A stretch of 64,000 nt of DNA from contig VXRJ01000019.1 of assembly GCA_009838525.1 (NCBI GenBank), positions 73,932-137,931 on the forward strand, in the 5' to 3' direction. The DNA is from Acidobacteriota bacterium (GTDB lineage: Bacteria; Acidobacteriota; Vicinamibacteria; Vicinamibacterales; UBA8438). Numbering within the stretch: the stretch's first letter is position 1; the number at the start of each line of letters is the position of its first letter. The translations under genes were made by a program, and so were the position numbers. The notes under the pieces were generated by a model. It made no database searches. It was given only the letters and a program-made list of their open reading frames with translations, and was not told where the DNA came from. Below, piece by piece: positions 16,076-24,205 of this stretch.

Positions 16076-17506
16076 ATGACCACAAGACTACAGATGTCGC
16101 CTGACCTCATGCGAGAGCTGGCCCACGAGGTTACCGAGATTCTGATCGAGCGAAGCGAACAGTTACCCGCAAGCGCTGTGTGGGACGGAGAGTTCCAGCA
16201 GGGTGCGTCGAGTCCGCTGGCGGCGGAACCCCCCGAAGATGGCGGCTCGCCGGCAGCGGCCATCGAGGAGGCCGTACGGGACGTTCTGTCCCCGGCGTTG
16301 CGGCTCGATCATCCGCGATGCTTCGGGTTTGTCCCGAGCGCTCCGACGTGGCCGGGCGTACTGGCCGACTACCTTGTGACCGGATTCAACGTCAATACGG
16401 CTACGTGGCTTACCGCGGGCGGTTCAAGCCAGCTCGAAGCCGTCGTGATCGACTGGTTCCGGAAGTGGTTCGGGTACCCGGAAACCGCCGGGGGCGTGCT
16501 GACGAGCGGGGGATCGGCGGCGGCCCTGAACGCCTTGGTAGCCGCGCGTGAGGCGGCTGGCCACCCCCAGCGCGCCACGGTCTACATGAGCGATCAAAGT
16601 CACAGCGCGCAGGTTCGCGCGGCACGTATCATCGGCATCCGCCCGGAGCACCTTCGTATCCTGCCGACCGGCGCGGACTTCCGCATGGACCCGGACACGC
16701 TGGCGACCGCCGTTGCCGCGGATCGCGCCGCGGGTTGCTCTCCCATCGCGGTATGCGCGGATGCAGCTTCCACCAGCACCGGCGCAATCGACCCGTTGCC
16801 TGCTATCGCGGACTACTGCGAGACAGAGGGCATCTGGTTGCACGTTGACGCGGCGCACGGCGGGGCGCTCGCCATCCTGCCGGAGGGGGCTCAACTGCTC
16901 GAGGGCGTCGCTCGGGCGGACTCCATCGGCATCGATCCGCACAAGTGGCTGTTCCAGCCGTATGAAGTCGGCTGTTTGCTGGTCAAGGACGCGCCTACCC
17001 TCTCGCGGGCGTTCGGCATTCACCACGACATACTCCAGGATTCGGTATGGGGCGCTCGCCATCCGAACGGGGCGGATCACGGCCTGCAGTTGAGCCGGCG
17101 GGATCGCGCCCTGAAGATCTGGCTGTCGATACGGACCTTCGGCATGGCGGCGTTGCGCGCGGCGGTCGCACAAGGGATCGATCTGTCCAACCGCGCGGCG
17201 GATTGGGTGGCGAGCAGCCCGACGCTCGAGTTGCTGACGCCCGCATCGGCGGGAATCGTCTGCTTCCGGGTCAATCCGTCCGGCGCGGAGCTTGACGAGG
17301 CGGAGCTGCAGCGGATCAACAAGAACGTTCTCGCGCGCGTCTTTTGGGACGGCCACGCTTTCATATCGTCGACTTCGCTACACGACACCTTCGCACTCCG
17401 AATGTGCGTCATCAACCATACGACGACGTGGGATGACGTTCACGCAACCCTGGAGAACATCACACGGTTCGGAATGGAAGCGGCTGCAACGCCTCACCCG
17501 GGTTGA
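16076..17506 (+). CDS. PLP-dependent group II amino acid decarboxylase family protein
   Basis: 476 residues, fold type I. The PLP lysine is Lys290 in DPHKWLFQP; HVDAAHGG upstream holds the Asp that contacts the pyridine ring; TSGGSAAALNAL binds the phosphate. The overall order and length match aromatic-L-amino-acid or glutamate-type decarboxylases (pyridoxal_deC family). Substrate choice cannot be read from sequence alone; aromatic amino acids or aspartate are possible. The ATG at 16076 follows a 106-bp gap after the selenoprotein gene; a small exported protein follows after 11 bp. Confidence 0.85.
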   Translation: MTTRLQMSPDLMRELAHEVTEILIERSEQLPASAVWDGEFQQGASSPLAAEPPEDGGSPAAAIEEAVRDVLSPALRLDHPRCFGFVPSAPTWPGVLADYLVTGFNVNTATWLTAGGSSQLEAVVIDWFRKWFGYPETAGGVLTSGGSAAALNALVAAREAAGHPQRATVYMSDQSHSAQVRAARIIGIRPEHLRILPTGADFRMDPDTLATAVAADRAAGCSPIAVCADAASTSTGAIDPLPAIADYCETEGIWLHVDAAHGGALAILPEGAQLLEGVARADSIGIDPHKWLFQPYEVGCLLVKDAPTLSRAFGIHHDILQDSVWGARHPNGADHGLQLSRRDRALKIWLSIRTFGMAALRAAVAQGIDLSNRAADWVASSPTLELLTPASAGIVCFRVNPSGAELDEAELQRINKNVLARVFWDGHAFISSTSLHDTFALRMCVINHTTTWDDVHATLENITRFGMEAAATPHPG

Positions 17507-17517
17507 GGAAGACAGGA

Positions 17518-17994
17518 ATGATGCGGCGAGTCGCAGTGGGAATCGCGCTCACGACCCTCGCCGCGGCGCCGGCGTTTGCGCAGACCTCCGTTTCCGTAGC
17601 GGTGCGGCATGCGACGCGCGCCGTTGGCACGCACGATGTCCTGCCCGCGACGGCCCAAGGCGTGGTGATCGGCACGTCGACGCGGGTGATCGGGCGCCTG
17701 GGGGCGTGGGGATCGTTCACGAGCTGGCCGGAGCCGATCGGCCGGACTATCGCCTTCGGCGGGCGGTTCAACCTCGCGCGCGACGACTGGAAGCTGCGCC
17801 CGGCGGTCCTGCTGGGCACGTGGCGCAAGCCGGCACGCGGCGCCCCCTGGCAACTGATCTTCGGCGGGGGAGTCGGGTTCCGCATCCGGGGGCGATGGAG
17901 TGGCAGCGTCGCACTCGGCGTAATCACGATTCGTTCGACCGGTCTGGCCTATGCCGTGCCGCAGGCCGGCGTCGCGTACACACTGCTGCCGTAA
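17518..17994 (+). CDS. Small exported protein, possible outer-membrane beta-barrel
   Basis: 158 residues from the ATG at 17518, which has AGGAAGACAGG just upstream; it begins 11 bp after the decarboxylase stop, so it is probably co-transcribed. A leader ends near APAFAQ. The rest alternates Gly/aromatic strands (FGGRFNLARDDWKLRPAVLLGTW, QLIFGGGVGFRIRG) and ends in a strand of aromatic type without a terminal Phe. This resembles a small beta-barrel or outer-membrane-protein-like fold, but I recognise no family. Confidence 0.65.
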   Translation: MMRRVAVGIALTTLAAAPAFAQTSVSVAVRHATRAVGTHDVLPATAQGVVIGTSTRVIGRLGAWGSFTSWPEPIGRTIAFGGRFNLARDDWKLRPAVLLGTWRKPARGAPWQLIFGGGVGFRIRGRWSGSVALGVITIRSTGLAYAVPQAGVAYTLLP

Positions 17995-18102
17995 ACCGAA
18001 CGTGCGCTCCGTTGAGGTGCGCCGCCGACCACTGGCTCGGCGTATTCGGTTTGAGTCCCGTCGCGTCTGCCGGCAAAGCCGATGGCACTGCAGGTTCTCG
18101 TT

Positions 18103-18128
18103 TACAATTCCGGCCGACGCACCGGGAG
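18103..18128 (+). promoter_or_regulatory. -10 element and ribosome-binding site for the PQQ dehydrogenase
   Basis: TACAAT (18103-18108) and the ribosome-binding site GGGAG (18124-18128) precede the ATG at 18134 with a 5-base spacing. The leader transcript would be about 18-20 bases. Confidence 0.4.
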
Positions 18129-18133
18129 ATAAC

Positions 18134-20104
18134 ATGCCGATCACGCGACGGTTCGCCCTCATGCTCCTCATGGCCGCGATAACGGGCCTTGCGTCATCGG
18201 CTGACGCCCAGACTGCCGACGCGGACCCCGCAGCGGGCGAGTGGCGCGCGTTCGGGCATGACGCCGCCAACACCAAGTACTCGCCGCTCGATCAGATCCG
18301 ACCGGAGAACTTCCGTGATCTGGAAATCGCCTGGCGCTGGAAGTCGATCTCGACCGAAGTGGCGGCGGAACGTGAGGAGATCGACCCGGGCCCCTTCAAG
18401 ACCATCCCCCTGATGGTCGACGGACTCGTCTACGCCAGCACGGCGCTAGGCCAGGTGGTCGCCGTCGACGCGGGAACGGGAGAAATGGTCTGGTCTTACG
18501 ACCCGGAGACCTACAACCGTCTCGAGCGGCCCGCCAACATGGGCTGGCAACACCGCGGCGTCTCCTACTGGAAGGACGATCGGAGCGCTGACGCGCGAAT
18601 CTTCATCGCAACCCACGATCTGCTCCTGGTGGCGATGAATGCCCGCACCGGCGCCCTCTATCCCAACTTCGGCGCGGACGGCGCGGTGGACCTGAGCACC
18701 AGCCTCGGGCGCCCGGTAGATCGTTCACGCCTGACCCATTCGCAGCCCCTCGCCATCGTGGGAGACACCGTGGTCGTGGGCAGCATCGTGCAGGACACGT
18801 CGCTCACGCGCCGCGAGGCGGACCCGGGCCACGTGCGCGGTTTCGACACGCGGACCGGCGAGTTGAAATGGACGTTCCACACGATCCCGCAGGGAGAGGA
18901 GTTCGGCGCGGATACCTGGCACGACGAGTCGTGGCGCTACTCGGGCCACACCAACGTCTGGGGAACGATGGCGGTGGACGAGGAGCTGGGCTACGTCTAT
19001 CTGCCGACCGGCACTCCCACCAACGACTGGTACGGCGGGATGCGCCACGGGGACAATCTCTTCGCCGAGAGCATCATCTGCGTCGATGCGGAGACGGGTG
19101 AGCGCATCTGGCACTTTCAGGCGGTGCACCACGGGCTCTGGGACTACGACTTCCCCACCGCCGGACACCTCCTCGACATCACAGTCGATGGCCGCGACAT
19201 CAAGGCATACGTGCAGACCAGCAAGCAGGCGTTCACGTACGTCTTCGACCGGGTGACCGGCGAGCCGGTATGGCCCATCGAGGAGCGACCCGTTCCGGCG
19301 GGTGATGTCCCGGGCGAGTGGTACGCGCCGACGCAACCCTTCCCGACGAAACCTCCGCCGTTCGACCTGCAGGGGATCACGCTCGACGACCTGATCGACT
19401 TCACGCCGGAACTGCATGAGGAAGCCATCCGGCTCGCGGGGCGGATGCGGCTCGGACCCATCTTCACGCCGCCGCCGGTGCGGGACGAGCTGGGTCCGAT
19501 CGTGCAGTCGCCGGGTCCCGGGGGCGGCATCAACTGGCCCGGCGCGGCGGTCGATCCGGAAACCGGCCGGCTGTTCGTACCGTCGCAGACCCGCCTCCGC
19601 GCGGTTGAGCTGGTGGAGTACCCGCCCCCGGCAACCGTCGGCTACTTCACCGATCCGTGGGCCGTCAATGTACCGGGCCCGCGCGGCCTCCCGCTGGTCA
19701 AGCCTCCCTACAAACGGGTGTCAGCCTTCGATCTGAACAGCGGCGACCAACTCTGGATGAGCCCTCACGGCGACGGCCCGCGCAACCACCCGGCGCTGCG
19801 CCACCTCAACCTGCCGGCGCTTGGCGGCCACAGCGGCATGCACGGCGGAGGCCCGCTCGTGACGAAGACCCTGCTACTGGTCAACTCCGGCGCGCGCTAC
19901 GTCGAGGACGAAGTCGCCTCGGCCAGCGCAATTACCGCGTACCATAAGGACAACGGGGAGTACCTGGGCTCGTTCACGCTTCCCGCGGTTCCCTATGGCA
20001 ATCCCATCACCTATCTCCACGACGGCAAGCAGTACATCGTCGTCGCCGTCGGCAGCGGCAGCACCACCGCTACCCCGGAACTAATCGCCCTGGCGTTGCC
20101 GTGA
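18134..20104 (+). CDS. PQQ-dependent dehydrogenase, glucose dehydrogenase-like, soluble periplasmic
   Basis: 656 residues from the ATG at 18134, which has a good ribosome-binding site; the frame is open further upstream but without a leader. Sec leader to about SADAQ. The body is an eight-bladed quinoprotein propeller (SPLDQIRPENFRDLEIAWRW, DAGTGEMVWSY, DTRTGELKWTF, DAETGERIWHF) with the HHGLWDYDFPTAGHLLD block of the GDH/Quinate-shikimate group. Unlike E. coli Gcd there are no N-terminal membrane helices, so it is a free periplasmic form. Substrate unknown (sugar, sugar acid or alcohol). Its TGA overlaps the bshC GTG. Confidence 0.87.
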   Translation: MPITRRFALMLLMAAITGLASSADAQTADADPAAGEWRAFGHDAANTKYSPLDQIRPENFRDLEIAWRWKSISTEVAAEREEIDPGPFKTIPLMVDGLVYASTALGQVVAVDAGTGEMVWSYDPETYNRLERPANMGWQHRGVSYWKDDRSADARIFIATHDLLLVAMNARTGALYPNFGADGAVDLSTSLGRPVDRSRLTHSQPLAIVGDTVVVGSIVQDTSLTRREADPGHVRGFDTRTGELKWTFHTIPQGEEFGADTWHDESWRYSGHTNVWGTMAVDEELGYVYLPTGTPTNDWYGGMRHGDNLFAESIICVDAETGERIWHFQAVHHGLWDYDFPTAGHLLDITVDGRDIKAYVQTSKQAFTYVFDRVTGEPVWPIEERPVPAGDVPGEWYAPTQPFPTKPPPFDLQGITLDDLIDFTPELHEEAIRLAGRMRLGPIFTPPPVRDELGPIVQSPGPGGGINWPGAAVDPETGRLFVPSQTRLRAVELVEYPPPATVGYFTDPWAVNVPGPRGLPLVKPPYKRVSAFDLNSGDQLWMSPHGDGPRNHPALRHLNLPALGGHSGMHGGGPLVTKTLLLVNSGARYVEDEVASASAITAYHKDNGEYLGSFTLPAVPYGNPITYLHDGKQYIVVAVGSGSTTATPELIALALP

Positions 20105-21708
20105 GGATCGACACGAGAGAACTCCCCTGGACCGGCCCATTCGTCCGCGACTACTGTCACGCGTTCGACCGCGTCGCGTCCTTCTTCAGCGGATCGCCGA
20201 CCGACGCCGCCAACTGGGAACATGCGGTCGCGGCGCGGCGCGCGCAGCCCCCCGATTCGGCGGTGGCGGAACTGATTGCACGCCAACTTGCCGACCGCGA
20301 TGCGCCCGCCGCGGCTCGCGAGGCGGCCGGCAAGCTGCGCGATCCGCGGACCGTGGCGGTGGTGACCGGCCAGCAGGCGGGGCTGTTCGGCGGACCGTTC
20401 TTCACGCTGCTCAAGGCGGTGACCGCGGTCAGGCTCGCCCGGCAACACGCCGCGGAGAGCGACGGCGCGGTCGTTGCCATCTTCTGGGTCGACGCGGAAG
20501 ATCACGATCTGGACGAAATACGCCACTGCGGTTTCCTGAACCGAAACTCCGCGCCCGAGTCGGTGGTGGTCGACCTCGACGCTCCCCCCGGCACGCCCGC
20601 GGCCGCAGTCCGCTTCGACGGCGCCATCGCTGACGCGGTCGACACACTGCGCGCAGCGCTTCCCGAAACCGAGTTCACGGCGGAGGTGCTGGAGGCTCTC
20701 GCCACGGCGTACACGCCGGGCGTTCGCCTCGTCGAGGCGTTTGCGCGCTGGCTCGACCGGCTGCTGGGTGATCAAGGGCTGATCGTCTTCGATTCGTCGG
20801 ACCGGGCCACCAAGCCCTTCGTCAGGGACCTGTTCGCGCGCGAGTTGCGGGCGCCAGGGCGGACCTGCGAACTGGCGGCGGCCACGGGCAGCGAGCTGAC
20901 GGCACGCGGCTATCATGCGCAGGTCTCCCCCACCCCCGGATCGACCGCGCTGTTTCGAATGAACGGCGCGCGTGAGCCAATACGGATCGACGGCAGCGGT
21001 TTCCTCACGGGCAGCCAGCGCCTCGACGGCGCCGCGCTCCTGGCCGAGCTGGACGACAATCCCGCATCGTTCAGCCCGAATGTCCTGCTCCGTCCGCTCG
21101 TACAGGACACACTGCTCCCGACCGCGGCGGTCGTCGCCGGCCCCCACGAACTCGCCTACCTCGGCCAGTTGCGCACGGTGTACGCGGCGTTCGACCTGCC
21201 GATGCCGTTGATCCATACGCGAGCGACGGCGACTATCGCCGACGCGGCGACAACGCGATTCCTGGCGCGCTATGGGCTGGAACTGGCGCGGCTGCAACCA
21301 CAGGACGACGCCGCGCTGAACGCCCTGCTGGACGCGCAGTTGCCCGGCACGGTCCACGACGCGCTCGATGCGGCGGAGCATGCCGCGGCGGAGCGCCTCG
21401 ATGCGATTCGCGAAGTGGTGCCCGCCGTCGATCCGACCCTGGCGGGGGCCGTCGAGTCGACGCGCGGCCGGATCGAGCGGGATCTTGGCAACCTCCGCAA
21501 CAAGGTCATTCAGGCAGCGAAGCGCCGCGACGAGACGCTACGCCGGCAGTTCCACCGCGCCCGGGCACAGTGCTTTCCGGGAGGCGATCCGCAGGAGCGG
21601 CGTGTCGGCGTCATCCATTTCGTCAACCGCTACGGGTTCCGGCTGATCGACAGCCTCATGACCGAACTCTCCTTCGCGCCCGGCCAGCACGACCTCCTGA
21701 CCCTCTGA
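20101..21708 (+). CDS. bshC: Bacillithiol biosynthesis cysteine-adding enzyme BshC
   Basis: 535 residues, the usual BshC size. The enzyme attaches L-cysteine to GlcN-malate, the last step of bacillithiol synthesis in the cytoplasm. The signature VTGQQAGLFGGPFFTLLKAVTAVRLA is near residues 88-113, followed by the Rossmann-like block WVDAEDHDLDEI. A long helical segment near the C-terminus (GAVESTRGRIERDLGNLRNKVIQAAKRRDE) is the coiled coil seen in BshC. GTG start at 20101, overlapping the preceding stop by 4 bp (GTGA), so translation is probably coupled to the PQQ dehydrogenase. BshA and BshB are not in this window. Confidence 0.93.
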   Translation: MRIDTRELPWTGPFVRDYCHAFDRVASFFSGSPTDAANWEHAVAARRAQPPDSAVAELIARQLADRDAPAAAREAAGKLRDPRTVAVVTGQQAGLFGGPFFTLLKAVTAVRLARQHAAESDGAVVAIFWVDAEDHDLDEIRHCGFLNRNSAPESVVVDLDAPPGTPAAAVRFDGAIADAVDTLRAALPETEFTAEVLEALATAYTPGVRLVEAFARWLDRLLGDQGLIVFDSSDRATKPFVRDLFARELRAPGRTCELAAATGSELTARGYHAQVSPTPGSTALFRMNGAREPIRIDGSGFLTGSQRLDGAALLAELDDNPASFSPNVLLRPLVQDTLLPTAAVVAGPHELAYLGQLRTVYAAFDLPMPLIHTRATATIADAATTRFLARYGLELARLQPQDDAALNALLDAQLPGTVHDALDAAEHAAAERLDAIREVVPAVDPTLAGAVESTRGRIERDLGNLRNKVIQAAKRRDETLRRQFHRARAQCFPGGDPQERRVGVIHFVNRYGFRLIDSLMTELSFAPGQHDLLTL

Positions 21709-21750
21709 CGGGCCGCGCCCACACTGACGGGGGGCCGCGAACCGCCGGGT

Positions 21751-21810
21751 TATACTGGAACCCGCGTCCAGACAGACGTTCGCGCCCGGACGGACGTTCG
21801 CGCCCGGACG
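21751..21810 (+). promoter_or_regulatory. Putative xdhC promoter with 18-bp tandem repeat
   Basis: TATACT (21751-21756) is a -10 candidate 69 bases ahead of xdhC. Between them an 18-base unit, starting GACGTTCGCG, is repeated head to tail at 21775-21792 and 21793-21810 without a mismatch. This could be a binding site or a replication-slippage duplication. Confidence 0.4.
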
Positions 21811-21824
21811 CGCGTATCCGAACC

Positions 21825-22733
21825 ATGAACGAGGAAGTCTTCCGCGCCGTCAACGAAGCATTCCAGCGCGGCGAATCGGCGGCCCTGGTGACGATCATCC
21901 GCACCCAGGGATCGACCCCGCAACGTGTCGGCGCCAAGATGCTGGTTTACGCTGACGGACGGACAGTAGGGACCATTGGCGGCGGCTGCTACGAAAACGA
22001 CGCGTTCTGGAAGGCGCGTCAGGCGCTCGATACGCGCAAGCCGATGGTCGCGCGGTACGAGCTCGCCGACGATCTTGCGGAAGAGTCGGGGCTCATTTGT
22101 GGAGGCCAGATGGAGGTGTACATCGACCCGCTCGAGGCGTCGCCGCAGCTCTATCTCGTCGGCGCCGGCCATGTGGCTCAGCATCTGGGACAGATCGCTC
22201 CGGGCGCCGGCTTTCGGCTGCACGTGATCGATGACCGGGAGAAGTTCTCCAACCGGGAGCGCTTTCCCGATGCGGTGGAGTGCGTCGTGGACGACATCCC
22301 CACATGGCTCGAGAACGCCGACCTGCCGGAATCGGCCTACGTCGTCATCCTGACCCGTGGGCATCGCCACGACCTCGACGCACTTCGCGCGCTCGCCACC
22401 CGGCCGCTTCGGTACCTCGGCCTGATCGGCAGCCGGGCGAAGGTGGCGCGCCTGCACGAGGCGCTCAGCGAAGAAGGCATCGCGGTCACCCATCCCGACC
22501 GCCTGCATGCGCCGGTCGGCCTGGACATCGGGGCGGTCACGCCTCATGAGATCGCCGTCAGCATCCTGGCTGAACTGATCGCCGTCAAGTACAACCGGCT
22601 GGACGGCGGAAGCGCCCGATCGCTCCGATGGACGCCGCGGGCCCTCGCGGATGACGCGCCGCCGGCCGGCGACGAGCCCGCCGGCGACCAGACGGCGGTC
22701 GAAGAACCGGCTGCTATACTCAAGAGTGGTTAG
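21825..22733 (+). CDS. xdhC: XdhC/CoxI family protein
   Basis: 302 residues from the ATG at 21825; upstream reading is a shadow. The N-terminal XdhC_CoxI domain has VTIIRTQGSTPQRVGAKMLVYADG and TIGGGCYE. A C-terminal Rossmann domain follows (LYLVGAGHVAQHLGQIA, then VVILTRGHRHDLDALRAL and RYLGLIGSRAKVARL). XdhC proteins bind the molybdenum cofactor, help its sulfuration, and insert it into xanthine dehydrogenase-like enzymes. No molybdoenzyme is in the window, so the client is elsewhere. The last 40 residues are Ala/Pro/Glu-rich and not conserved in the family. Confidence 0.88.
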   Translation: MNEEVFRAVNEAFQRGESAALVTIIRTQGSTPQRVGAKMLVYADGRTVGTIGGGCYENDAFWKARQALDTRKPMVARYELADDLAEESGLICGGQMEVYIDPLEASPQLYLVGAGHVAQHLGQIAPGAGFRLHVIDDREKFSNRERFPDAVECVVDDIPTWLENADLPESAYVVILTRGHRHDLDALRALATRPLRYLGLIGSRAKVARLHEALSEEGIAVTHPDRLHAPVGLDIGAVTPHEIAVSILAELIAVKYNRLDGGSARSLRWTPRALADDAPPAGDEPAGDQTAVEEPAAILKSG

Positions 22734-22763
22734 CACGCCGGGCACGCGGCAAGCTCGCGTGCC
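22715..22763 (+). promoter_or_regulatory. hrcA promoter and inverted repeat
   Basis: A -10-like TATACT at 22715-22720 lies inside the end of xdhC. Downstream, perfect 8-base arms GGCACGCG (22741-22748) and CGCGTGCC (22756-22763) flank 7 bases. The position between promoter and hrcA start suits an operator, but the sequence is not the CIRCE consensus that HrcA normally binds. Confidence 0.4.
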
Positions 22764-22779
22764 GGTGGTGGACACACCC

Positions 22780-23613
22780 ATGACACCGCGACCGGCTACC
22801 AGTCCATCGGAGCAGCCGCCACTTACCGAGCGCGCCAGCAGCATCCTTGCGTGCGTCGTGCGGCAGTACATCGACAGCGGCGAGCCGGTGTCGTCCCTTT
22901 GGCTGGCGCGTCACGGCGACCTCGGGATTTCTTCCGCGTCGGTCCGAACCGTGATGGCGAGACTCGAGGACGACGGCTACATCCACCAGCCACATACCTC
23001 AGCGGGCCGCGTGCCGACCGACCGAGGTTACCGCTACTTCGTCAACTGCCTGCTCCAGCGACGCCGGCGGCCGAAGGCGCCCCCGGCGGTGGAGGCGCGG
23101 CTACGGCGGGCCCGGACCGTCAGCGGCGTGCTCTCCAGCGTGTCGCACGAGTTGTCAGCCGCCTCGCACCACCTCGCGTTCGCCTGCATGCCGCGGCGAA
23201 CCGCTCTGTCCGTGGCCGACCCACTCTTCATCGAGGGATCCTGGTTTCTCGCCGAGGAAGTCTCCGACGGGTCCAACCGCGTACCGCTGGACATCCTCCG
23301 GACGCTGCTCGCCATGATCGAACGGAAAGATCTCCTCGTCCGCCTGCTCGACGAGTACCTTGATGAGCCGGGCCTGACCGTGGTGATCGGAACCGAAAAC
23401 CGGACACCGGAAATGCAGCCGTTCAGTCTGGTCGCTTCCACGTATTTCGACGGCGAGCAGACTGGCAGTATCGGCGTGATCGGACCGCGCCGGATGCGCT
23501 ACGGGCGCGCCATCTCCACCGTCGATCAGGTTTCCGCCGCCGTCAGCCGCGTGCTGGTAGCTCAGGCGGCTGCGTCCCACCATGACAGACGAGCCGAAAT
23601 CAGCGCCTCCTGA
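22780..23613 (+). CDS. hrcA: Heat-shock repressor HrcA, short form
   Basis: 277 residues from the ATG at 22780. The N-terminal winged helix is clear (IDSGEPVSSLWLARHGDLGISSASVRTVMARLEDDGYIHQPHTSAGRVPTDRGYRYFV in two adjoining blocks). The C-terminal GAF-like end is also clear (TENRTPEMQPFSLVASTY, GSIGVIGPRRMRYGRAISTVDQV). HrcA proteins usually have about 340 residues; here some 60-70 residues of the central dimerisation/insert region are missing, with VADPLFIEGSWFLAEE joining directly to the next helices. Represses grpE/dnaK or groE genes in other bacteria. It overlaps grpE by 32 bp. No frameshift is seen, so the short form appears genuine. Confidence 0.85.
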   Translation: MTPRPATSPSEQPPLTERASSILACVVRQYIDSGEPVSSLWLARHGDLGISSASVRTVMARLEDDGYIHQPHTSAGRVPTDRGYRYFVNCLLQRRRRPKAPPAVEARLRRARTVSGVLSSVSHELSAASHHLAFACMPRRTALSVADPLFIEGSWFLAEEVSDGSNRVPLDILRTLLAMIERKDLLVRLLDEYLDEPGLTVVIGTENRTPEMQPFSLVASTYFDGEQTGSIGVIGPRRMRYGRAISTVDQVSAAVSRVLVAQAAASHHDRRAEISAS

Positions 23614-24205
23614 CGAGGAACCCTCAGCGTCCGCGACAGCCCCTGCCGACGTCGCCACCGGAGAAGGCGACACCGAACCGGCGCCGTCGGTCGTTGACGA
23701 CGTGGCGTCCGAGCGAGACAGGCTTCACGACCTCCTGCTCCGAAAGACGGCAGAGTTCGATAACTTCCGCAAACGGACGGAGCGGGAACGCTCGGAGTTC
23801 GCGCGGCGCGCCGCCGAGGACCTGCTGCGCGACCTTCTGCCCCTCGTTGACGATCTGGAACGTGCCCTAGCGGTTACCCCCAAGGATTCCGACGGTGATT
23901 CGTACCGCATCGGGGTCGAACTGATCCACCGGCAGTTGCTCGAACTGCTCCGCAAGCGAGAGGTGACGCCGATTGCGGCGGTGGGCGAGCCCTTCGATCC
24001 GAATCTCCACGAGGCGGTGACCGAAGAGCCGAGCGACGAACATCCGGAAGGTACCGTCATCAGGGAATTCCGCCGCGGCTACCGTCTGGGCGACCGACTG
24101 CTGCGAGCGGCCATGGTGATTGTGTCGGCCGGAAACGGGGCTGACGACGAAGCGACACCGGAGGCGGACGACAGTGCCCCGGCCAGCGAGGTCGGTCAAA
24201 CATGA
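23582..24205 (+). CDS. grpE: Nucleotide exchange factor GrpE
   Basis: 207 residues. After an acidic disordered N-terminus (1-40), a long coiled-coil helix (ERDRLHDLLLRKTAEFDNFRKRTERERSEF) leads to the beta-wing head with the family signature VGEPFDPNLHEAV and the GTVIREFRRGYRLGDRLLRAAMVIVS block. GrpE releases ADP from DnaK in the cytoplasm. The start lies inside hrcA (32-bp overlap) and the stop overlaps dnaJ by 4 bp, so the three are translationally coupled. dnaK, normally between grpE and dnaJ, is absent here. Confidence 0.95.
   Translation: MTDEPKSAPPDEEPSASATAPADVATGEGDTEPAPSVVDDVASERDRLHDLLLRKTAEFDNFRKRTERERSEFARRAAEDLLRDLLPLVDDLERALAVTPKDSDGDSYRIGVELIHRQLLELLRKREVTPIAAVGEPFDPNLHEAVTEEPSDEHPEGTVIREFRRGYRLGDRLLRAAMVIVSAGNGADDEATPEADDSAPASEVGQT

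Noticed and set aside
21775-21810. A CRISPR array
   Set aside because: The two 18-base copies are directly adjacent with no spacers and there are no cas genes in the window.
22730-22763. CIRCE operator ahead of hrcA
   Set aside because: TTAGCAC at 22730-22736 matches a half-site, but the facing GAGTGCTAA half is missing and the nearby palindrome has a different sequence.
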